This document shows positions 57,592 through 64,000 of a DNA stretch of 64,000 nucleotides, one piece after another. Numbering within the stretch: position 1 is the first letter of the stretch; each line of letters opens with the position of its first letter. The notes under the pieces are model-generated. The model was given only the letters and a program-made list of their open reading frames with translations. It had not been told where the DNA came from and made no database searches. The translations under genes and the position numbers were made by a program. This stretch comes from JAGOMW01 sp964644075 (GTDB lineage: Bacteria; Patescibacteriota; Gracilibacteria; BD1-5; UBA2023), in contig CAZXUQ010000005.1 in assembly GCA_964644075.1 (NCBI GenBank), positions 1 to 64,000 of the forward strand. Direction: 5' to 3'.

Positions 57592-58080
57592 TTATCGCGT
57601 GACTCCTGTATATCCTACTTTTTTCCACACCATCACCTTCCCATCTCGTGTCGTGATCGTGAGAAACTCTGCTCCTACCATAAATCTTGCTCGAGAGAAC
57701 TGCATGGCGTTTTCGAGCTTCATGATGTTCCCTTCGCAGTACATCATCGTAGAAAAAGCATTTCTGAAAATCAGCCGATCCTGAAAGACTCCGTAGCCAC
57801 CATTTATCGTATTGCATACTTTCGCATGAAAACGATTTTTCTCGAATGTGAGGGTTGCTCCCGTGATAGATACACCATCGAGGCTCACACTCTCCCATGT
57901 TCCATCGCGGAGTGCGGCTCGTGGGGTCATCTTCGAAGCAGTGGGAACTGCTGTCATATACATGCAGTCCTCTCGGAACGATCCATCTGGGAGAGTACAG
58001 GCATCGCTACTTCCCTCCTGGAATATCGCAAAAGCTGGAGTGATGATGAGAAATGAAAGAACAGTAAGAAGAATACGCAT
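57592..58080 (-). CDS. Secreted META/HslJ-like domain protein
   Basis: A signal peptide (MRILLTVLSFLIITPAFA) is followed by a META-type domain: GTWESVSLDGVSITGATLTFEKNRFHAKVCNTINGGYG, in segments, then a Cys-containing STMMYCEGNIMKLENAM and a final strand FLTITTRDGK. META domains occur in the HslJ heat-shock protein and in secreted proteins of unknown role. No TGA codons. Residue spacing matches the family (NxxxG and M-x-C-E). Confidence 0.8.
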   Translation of the reverse strand: MRILLTVLSFLIITPAFAIFQEGSSDACTLPDGSFREDCMYMTAVPTASKMTPRAALRDGTWESVSLDGVSITGATLTFEKNRFHAKVCNTINGGYGVFQDRLIFRNAFSTMMYCEGNIMKLENAMQFSRARFMVGAEFLTITTRDGKVMVWKKVGYTGVTR

Positions 58081-58171
58081 AAAAGAATAGTAATAAAATA
58101 AAGCGTCTCAGCATATAGTAAGACGAAGAAAGAGAAAAAAGGTGACGAAAATTCAAACAAAACAAAGAGAT

Positions 58172-59008
58172 TTATTCTATAGCTTTATCAATATATCTCA
58201 TCAACAATCCCGCCTGATATATTAGAAATTCTGCATCATATTCATCCAAATCTCCATCATTATGCTTAGTATGATCATTAAAGTAATCATCTAGATAACT
58301 GAATGTTTGTCATATTATATTTTTTGTCTGCGAAGGGACCTTGGCTCATTTTAAGAATTTACTCAACTCCGTAAGGTTTTCTTTCAGTCACTTTTTATTA
58401 ACTAATTTTGCTCTTAAAAATTCTTCCAAAGTTCTTCTAATACTCTCTCCTACTTTTATCCAATTTTTTTTAAGATGAAAGCTTAGTGCAGCTTGAAAGT
58501 GCTCATTAGAAGGTCATGATAAGAAACTTAAAGCATTATTTACAAGTTCTTCATCAAGTAATTCTTCTCATTTTCGAAATAAAATTACCTCATCGTCACT
58601 ATAAGAAGCACTCACTTCTAATCCAGATAATTCCATTGCTTCATAAAGTTTATAAAAATAGTACTCTCTTACATTGGCTTTAGAGATTTCTCCTCAGTCT
58701 TTACGGGTTAAACCTAACGTCTTAATATCTAATGAAAAAAAGAGTTCTAAAAAAGCATATAGCTCTAGTTCGTTAGAAATATCCTCAAAGTGGGCATTTA
58801 AATGAGTTTCGCTATATTTGATTCACAAATACTGGCATAGTTGCATTGCACTATCATATTCTAACAAATCAAGTAGATAATATGTTCCGGAAAAAATATT
58901 TCTAATCCTTGTTTTCAAAGATTCTATTCACAAACTATTTCATATAGATGTATTGTTTGATAAATTCCATCTCTGATTAAATTTCTTCATTTTTTCTTTC
59001 AGATCCAT
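58172..59008 (-). CDS. Hypothetical protein with HEPN-like C-terminus, 278 aa
   Basis: A minus-strand frame with ten TGA codons. The product is helical. Its last 110 residues (SIRRTLEEFLRAKLVNKK, then FNDHTKHNDGDLDEYDAEFLIYQAGLLMRYID) resemble the C-terminal helical module of Abi-type and other HEPN proteins, in which an R/N-x4-6-H motif and a following helix recur. The match is by pattern only. It could be a defence or stress RNase, or an unrelated helical protein. It sits downstream of dnaK, beyond a terminator. Confidence 0.45.
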
Positions 59009-59026
59009 AAGAACAAATAAATTAAA

Positions 59027-59052
59027 AAAATCCCCACCTAAATAGATGGGGA
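59027..59052 (-). terminator. Intrinsic terminator of dnaK
   Basis: On the minus strand, ATCCCCATCTA and TAGGTGGGGAT arms followed by seven T. Confidence 0.85.
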
Positions 59053-59058
59053 TAACTT

Positions 59059-60936
59059 TTACTTCTCCTCTACCTCCGCCTCGACACTTCCATCTTCATT
59101 TTTCTTCTCTTCAGCCTTTGCGGGATCTCAGGCATGCGAGTAGATCGCCTGGCCGATTTTCATCATGACATCAGAGAGAGGCTTCGTAGCTCACTCGAGG
59201 GCATCTTTATCTGCATTCGCATCAGCGAGGACTTTTTTGAGATCTTCGAGTTTTGCTTTCGCCTCTTCTCCATCTTTCTCCTCATATTTTCCTTTATTGT
59301 CTTCGAGGGTTTTCTCTGACTGATAGACGAGAGAGTCTGCGTGGTTGCGAGCCTCGATCGATTCTTTTTTCTTTTTGTCAGCTTCGCGGTTGGCTTCTGC
59401 TTCCTTGACGAGCTTATCGACCTCATCATCGCTCATACCAGTCGAACCTTGGACGGTGATTTTTTGCTCTTTTCATGTTCACTTATCTTTCGCCGTGACG
59501 TGGAGAACTCCTGAGGCATCGATATCGAGTGTGACCTCGATCTGTGGGATACCACGTGGAGCTGAGGCGATACCAGAGAGGATAAATCGTCCGAGAGATT
59601 TGTTGTCCCCTGCCATCTCACGCTCACCCTGGAGGATATGGATCTCGACAGAGTCCTGGTTATCTGCAGCGGTCGAGTAGACCTGAGATTTGGATGTCGG
59701 GATCGTCGTATTGCGCTCGATCATGCGAGTCATCACACCTCCAAGTGTCTCGATACCGAGAGAAAGCGGAGTCACATCGAGGAGGAGGACATCCTTCACA
59801 TCACCCTGGATGATACCAGCCTGGACTGCAGCACCGAGAGCAACTGCCTCGTCTGGGTGGACTGACTCGTTCGGTTTTTTCCCGAAGAATTGTTCTACTT
59901 TTGCCTTGATCATCGGAACGCGAGTTGATCCTCCGACGAGGATGACTTCGTGGATCTGATTTGCCTGGAGGCCTGCATCCTTCATCACCTTGCGACATGG
60001 CTCCATAGAGCGCTCGACGAGGTCTGCGATGAGCTCTTCGAACTTCGCACGTGTGAGGGTCATATTGAGGTTACTTGGCACTCCGTCATTCATCGCGATA
60101 AATGGCTCATTGATCTCAGTAGAAGTCGCTGAAGAAAGTTCGATCTTTGCTTTTTCTGATGCTGATCGGACACGCTGGACAGCCATAGCGTCTTTTCGGA
60201 GGTCGATACCTGTGTCCTTCTGAAACTCAGCCATGACATACTCGAAAATCTTCTGATCGAAGTCATCACCACCGAGGTGTGTATCACCATTGGTCGCGAG
60301 TACCTCGAATGTTCCCTCTGCTCCGATCTCGAGGATGGAAATATCGAATGTTCCTCCACCAAAATCATAGACGGCAATCTTCTGATCTTTATTTTTATCT
60401 GCACCATAGGCAAGTGCCGCAGCAGTCGGCTCATTCACGATACGCTTCACATCGAGTCAGGCGATTTTTCCAGCATTGATGGTCGCTTGTCGCTCAGAGT
60501 CATTGAAGTACGCTGGCACAGTGATGACCGCTTCTGTGACTTTTTGTCCGAGGTATTTCTCGGCATCAGCCTTGAGCTTCTCGAGGACTTTTGCCGAGAT
60601 CTCCTCTGGGCGGACTGGCTTCCCATCCCACTCGATCATCGCGCCACCATCTGGTCCTTCTGTGACTTTGAATGGCACATTTTTTATCTCAGCCTGGACT
60701 TCAGAGAACTTCCGTCCGATAAATCGCTTTGCACTATAGATCGTCTTGGTAGGATTGGTGACGGCCTGACGACGTGCTGGCATACCGACGATCGTCTCAC
60801 CATCTTTTTTGAACGCGACGACCGATGGAGTTGTATTTCCCCCTTCTGTGTTGGGGATGACTTTCGCTTGTCCACCTTCCATGAAGGCGACACAGGAGTT
60901 CGTTGTACCGAGATCGATACCGATGATTTTTCACAT
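59059..60936 (-). CDS. dnaK: Chaperone DnaK (Hsp70)
   Basis: The 625-residue product begins MGKIIGIDLGTTNSCVAFMEGG, where codon 2 is TGA, and carries NTEGGNTTPSVVAF, IVNEPTAAALAYG, YDFGGGTFDISILEIG, ILVGGSTRVPMI and LLDVTPLSLGIETLGG. A substrate-binding beta domain and helical lid (residues about 390-600) end in an acidic EEK tail. It folds proteins with DnaJ (50684) and GrpE (not in the window). A CIRCE operator upstream predicts HrcA control. Residue count matches bacterial DnaK. Confidence 0.97.
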
Positions 60937-60979
60937 AGAGAAATAATTTAAAGAATAATCTCCAAAATGGATTGAAGCC

Positions 60980-61007
60980 ATGATAGCAGATTTTTTCTCC
61001 AAGTCAA
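60980..61007 (-). promoter_or_regulatory. dnaK promoter
   Basis: Minus strand TTGACT (61002-61007), 16-nt spacer, TATCAT (60980-60985). The CIRCE element starts 7 bp upstream of the -35 box. Confidence 0.65.
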
Positions 61008-61014
61008 AATTTTT

Positions 61015-61041
61015 TTAGCACTTTTTATATGAGAGTGCTAA
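61015..61041 (-). promoter_or_regulatory. CIRCE operator (HrcA site) upstream of dnaK
   Basis: TTAGCACTT-N9-GAGTGCTAA, differing at one base from the consensus TTAGCACTC-N9-GAGTGCTAA. It predicts heat-shock control of dnaK by HrcA; hrcA itself is not in the window. The site lies upstream of the predicted -35 box rather than at the transcription start, so either a second promoter exists or HrcA acts at a distance. Confidence 0.9.
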
Positions 61042-61103
61042 TTTTATATTATTACTTGCAAAGAAAGCTTAAAAATATAAACTTCATATCATAACTACAC
61101 TGT

Positions 61104-61280
61104 ATGTCAATAAATAAACCTCCTGTTCCTGGTCATGAGATTACCGACGATAGGAAAGAAGCTGGTTTTGATAAAATAGAGGGGGTTGCAAGAGTTCCGA
61201 GGAAGGCTATTGAAGCCCTGAACGATCCCATAGTCCAAGCAGAAATTGAGCTATACGAACAAAATCCTACAATTCACTAA
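61104..61280 (+). CDS. Small hypothetical protein, 58 aa
   Basis: A charged soluble product (EITDDRKEAGFDKIEGVARVPRKAIEALNDP) without TGA codons, divergent from dnaK. It lies 5 nt upstream of the 246-aa gene. Function unknown. Confidence 0.55.
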   Translation: MSINKPPVPGHEITDDRKEAGFDKIEGVARVPRKAIEALNDPIVQAEIELYEQNPTIH

Positions 61281-61285
61281 TTCTT

Positions 61286-62026
61286 ATGGAAGATTTTAGT
61301 AGACTCCTTCATGAATACAGTAAAGCTCACCCAACCGCTTGGCAAGATTGGAAGGATGAGAAATCAGGCAAACAGAGAAAATGAATAAAAAGAAAAGTAG
61401 CTTCCCTCCTGGCAGATATTCAGTGAGGAAGATTTATACATGAGGGAACTCGGTGATCCATCGAAACTATACAAAGAAGTAGGCAAATCATACAAGAAGC
61501 AAGATGGAGCTATGAACAGGCTGTATGATACTATCCAGAAATTCTGGATCATAGATCAGAATGGATAACACTCGAAGATGACGCACCAAGGCTCCTACCA
61601 GCACCCCTCAGTCAGGAAGATAAAGACACTATGTTTTATATAGGAAATCGTTGATGGAGAGCAGAAGAGATAGCAAAATTTGAAAATATCCATATGGTTA
61701 TTCCATGAAGAAGTGCTACAGAAAATACATATAGGAATAATGAAGGATTGGAGAAGTATAGCGAATATATAAAAATTCCCTCGCGCGCTCTCGCGAATCC
61801 AAAAATTCCCGTACTGCTCATATGGTATAAAGAAGTTGTTGCCTTTTCCTGTCACTTGTACCGATCATCCACGGGAAAAAATGAACTTTTTGGAATATAC
61901 ATATTCGATGTTCAGGAAGCTCTAGAAAGATTTCTTTCATGGTGGAATACTGTCGAAATAGGTGACAGTCTTATGCACCAACGTATAAAACTCTATATTC
62001 AGTGACGCATCCTTACCAAGAAATAA
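61286..62026 (+). CDS. Hypothetical protein, 246 aa
   Basis: A soluble product with eight TGA codons. The C-terminal 110 residues look like a mixed alpha/beta domain (KIPSRALANPKIPVLLIWYKEVVAFSCHLYRSS, ELFGIYIFDVQEALERFLSWW). The N-terminal half is charged and helical. No family recognised. It ends 3 nt before the peroxiredoxin gene, suggesting one transcript. Confidence 0.6.
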
Positions 62027-62029
62027 CTT

Positions 62030-62431
62030 ATGAATCTCTCTTCTCTCCTCACATCTCCTCGTATACTCCTCTACTTCTACCCGAAAGATGATACTCCTGG
62101 CTGCACACTCGAAGCACAGGACTTCACGCGACTCGCTCCAGAGTTTCGAAAACTCGGGATCGAGATCATCGGAATATCCAAAGATAGCGAGGATTCTCAT
62201 GAGAAATTTTGCCACAAGTATAATCTCGGCATCAAGCTCATCTCTGATACATCATGAGAACTTCATGAGCAATTCGGAGTCATTGGTGAGAAAAAGAACT
62301 ATGGAAAAGTATATATCGGAGTTATCCGTTCGACATTTCTCCTCGACTCTTCAGGAAAAATCCTCCAAGAATGGAGAAATGTAAAAGCCACAGGACATGC
62401 AGAGAAAGTGCTACGAGCGCTCTCGAAATAA
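62030..62431 (+). CDS. Peroxiredoxin, BCP/AhpC-like
   Basis: The 133-residue product has the peroxidatic site YFYPKDDTPGCTLEAQDF and the GISKDSEDSHEKFCHKYNL segment of the bacterioferritin comigratory protein (PrxQ) subfamily, with VIRSTFLLDSSGKI further on. The resolving Cys five residues after the peroxidatic Cys is replaced by Gln-Asp, so it may act as a 1-Cys enzyme or use Cys in KFCHK. It is slightly shorter at the N-terminus than E. coli BCP. One TGA. Confidence 0.88.
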
Positions 62432-62456
62432 AACCTCCCATTCGGGAGGTTTTATT
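62431..62456. terminator. Intrinsic terminator between convergent genes
   Basis: AAACCTCCC and GGGAGGTTT arms with a 4-nt loop, T-rich on the plus side; on the minus side it follows the pilin stop. Confidence 0.85.
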
Positions 62457-62958
62457 ATTTTGTCATCACTTGATACTGTCATGAGCCTTTTCGGACATTA
62501 GCAAGAACAGCATTAAATGCTGCCTGCTGGATCGTACCAGTGAGTCCAGCGACACTTCCAGTACTATAATTTCATCCAAACAAATTTTCCATCTTTCCAA
62601 TAACAATAAATTCACTATTGCTATTTGTCAGAAGTGAGCTTGTACCATATGCGTACTGTCAAAGCGTACACCCATTATCATTAGAAGCGAGAGGATCAAC
62701 TGGCACAGTTCCATATTTTGCGAGTGCTGTAGAATTTACACATCCAGCAGCAGTACTTGATGGGTAACCTTCTTTATCGTAAAAATGATTATTTGACATC
62801 TTTGCGAGGGATGTAAGGTGTGATAAACGTGCAACATCACGACCACGCTTTTGATAGGCAGTGAGACTTGGAAGGAGGGCTGATATTAAAATCCCAAGTG
62901 CAGAAATTGCAAGGATAATTTCCATGAGTGTAAAGCCCTTGCGAGAAAGTGTAAGCAT
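62455..62958 (-). CDS. Type IV pilin-like or pseudopilin protein
   Basis: The 167-residue product has a prepilin leader MLTLSRKG cleaved before FTLMEIILAISALGILISALLP, the class III/type IV pilin signature with Glu at position 5. A pilin-type outer domain follows with two cysteines (AAGCVNST and NDNGCTLG) that may pair. Three TGA codons in the C-terminal half. CPR genomes commonly carry such pilins. The processing peptidase and assembly ATPases are not in the window. Confidence 0.9.
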
Positions 62959-63013
62959 AGAAGAAAAGTTTTAGCGATTATATAGAGAAATACCTATGGG
63001 TCAAAAGAATTTT

Positions 63014-63041
63014 TTGGAAGTCGGGAAAATATCGGTATACT
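63014..63041 (+). promoter_or_regulatory. Promoter of uvrB
   Basis: TTGGAA at 63014-63019, 16-nt spacer, TATACT at 63036-63041, 9 nt before the ATG. Confidence 0.6.
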
Positions 63042-63050
63042 CTCATATCT

Positions 63051-64000
63051 ATGTTCACACTTCACTCCCCATACTCCCCGACTGGTGATCAGCCAGAAGC
63101 TATCTCCAAGCTCATCACGTCGATCGATACTGGACACCAACATCAGACGCTCCTCTGAGTGACATGATCTGGAAAGACATTCACCATGGCCAATATCATC
63201 GCGAGGACACAGCGACCCGCACTCATCCTGGCACATAACAAAACCCTCGCCGCACAACTTGCTCAAGAGTTCAAAGAATTTTTCCCAGAAAATGCGGTTC
63301 ACTATTTTGTTTCCTACTACGACTATTACCAGCCAGAAGCCTTCGTCGTAAAAACGGGTGCCTACATAGAAAAAGAGGCAACTATCAACGAGGAAATCGA
63401 CCGACTGCGCCATGCTGCGACAGAAAGTCTCCTCACGAGAAAAGACGTCATCATCGTCGCATCAGTATCGTGTATATACGGTATTGGCGAAGTCGATGAA
63501 TATGAAAAACAGTGTCTCCGATTTCGGACAGGAGAGGAGTATACTCTCGAGGGTATCATAGCGAGCCTTGTCAATCTGCAGTTCAAGCGCTCAACTGCAG
63601 ATTTTAAGCCTGGTATGTTTCACCTCATCGGAGATACTCTTGAGATCTGGCCGAGCTCGAGTGAGGAGTTTTTCAGGCTGGAGTTCTTCTGAGATACTCT
63701 GGAACGTATCACGAAGACTGAGTATCTCACCTATGTCACCCTCGAGGAGCGTGATGAGGTCGTGATCTTCCCTGCCAAGCACTTCGTCACGAGCAAATCC
63801 ATCATCGATGACGTCCTCCCGAGGATCAAACATGAGATGGAGGAGCAAGTGACATTTTTCCAATCTGTCGGAAAGCTCGTCGAAGCAGAACGTATAAAAA
63901 TGCGGACCGAATATGACATGGAGATGCTCGGAGAGGTCGGATTTGTAAACGGGATCGAGAACTACTCGATGTATCTCTCGAGTCGCAAGCCCTGAGATCC
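63051..64000 (+). CDS. uvrB: Excinuclease ABC subunit B, partial at window end
   Basis: The first 316 residues of UvrB: HSPYSPTGDQPEAISKLI, Walker A LLGVTGSGKTFTMANII (two TGA glycines), LILAHNKTLAAQLAQEF, and the beta-hairpin region FVSYYDYYQPEAFVVKTGAYIEKEATINEEIDRLRHAAT, in segments. SVSCIYGIG and the start of the helicase domain follow. It verifies DNA damage with UvrA and recruits UvrC. The gene runs off the window at 64000. Confidence 0.97.

Noticed and set aside
1..64000. Dozens of apparent pseudogenes split by TGA
   Set aside because: All conserved fragments join in frame when TGA is glycine and match full-length families, so these are intact genes under code 25.
1..64000. CRISPR arrays, insertion sequences, prophage or integrase
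   Set aside because: No regularly spaced repeats, transposase, integrase or phage structural motifs were seen on either strand.

Overview
The window reads as a chromosomal segment of a Patescibacteria/CPR bacterium that translates UGA as glycine (genetic code 25). Gracilibacteria (BD1-5) is the likelier lineage and Absconditabacteria (SR1) the alternative. Read with the standard code, almost every conserved gene is broken by TGA. Read with TGA=Gly the genes become full length, and the TGA codons fall on glycines that are nearly invariant in their families: RuvX DYG, LexA GDSM, UvrB Walker A, the GNAT R-x-G-x-G loop, the hydrolase GHSLGG elbow, and bL9 NLGRKG and PKGLG. All coordinates below use code 25, with only TAA and TAG as stops. 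No mobile element, CRISPR array or rRNA was seen. Two tRNAs are present: Gly-GCC and Gln-UUG.

Layout. 1-7.6 kb: membrane protein, nitroreductase/HxlR pair, GNAT enzyme, two micro-ORF units, M23 peptidase, lysS, HAD hydrolase, Excalibur protein. 7.6-15.3 kb: tRNA-Gly, pnp, RNA methyltransferase, DciA-like protein, HD hydrolase, ruvB, folD, and a structured RNA candidate. 15.3-20.3 kb (minus strand): membrane protein, polyprenyl synthase, uppS, RRM protein, LysM-CHAP hydrolase, rplU, tRNA-Gln. 20.4-25.5 kb: rplI, ruvX, SLT-like transglycosylase, Nudix, ppa. 25.5-30.7 kb: lipoprotein operon, alpha/beta hydrolase, DedA, glyS behind a T-box leader; an assembly gap lies in glyS. 30.7-44 kb: small proteins, EamA transporter, VKOR/MazF-like pair, thrS, acyltransferase, C26 peptidase, DedA, MraY/WecA-like transferase, sod, and a NADAR-phosphoribosyltransferase fusion. 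44-55 kb: recG, coiled-coil operon, methyltransferase, trx, dnaJ, lexA-recA, ferredoxin reductase-like protein. 55-64 kb: minus-strand hypothetical genes, dnaK with a CIRCE operator, Prx, pilin and the start of uvrB.

Functional picture. Genome maintenance is dense (ruvB, ruvX, recG, recA, lexA, uvrB, Nudix). Envelope work is covered by polyprenyl synthase plus uppS (undecaprenyl carrier), a MraY/WecA-type transferase, three different wall hydrolases, two DedA proteins and an acyltransferase. Biosynthesis is sparse. Regulation is visible in the DNA: a glycyl T-box, a CIRCE element, LexA-type operators around the lexA promoter, and a recurring promoter (TTGCAT or TTGACA/T, mostly a 16-nt spacer, TATAAT/TATACT). 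At several genes the -10 box ends only 6-7 nt before the ATG, implying leaderless mRNAs.

The most notable items are the NADAR-PRTase fusion (42111-44006), the short-Stem-I T-box of glyS, the small free-standing peptide units each with its own promoter and terminator, and the structured RNA locus after folD.
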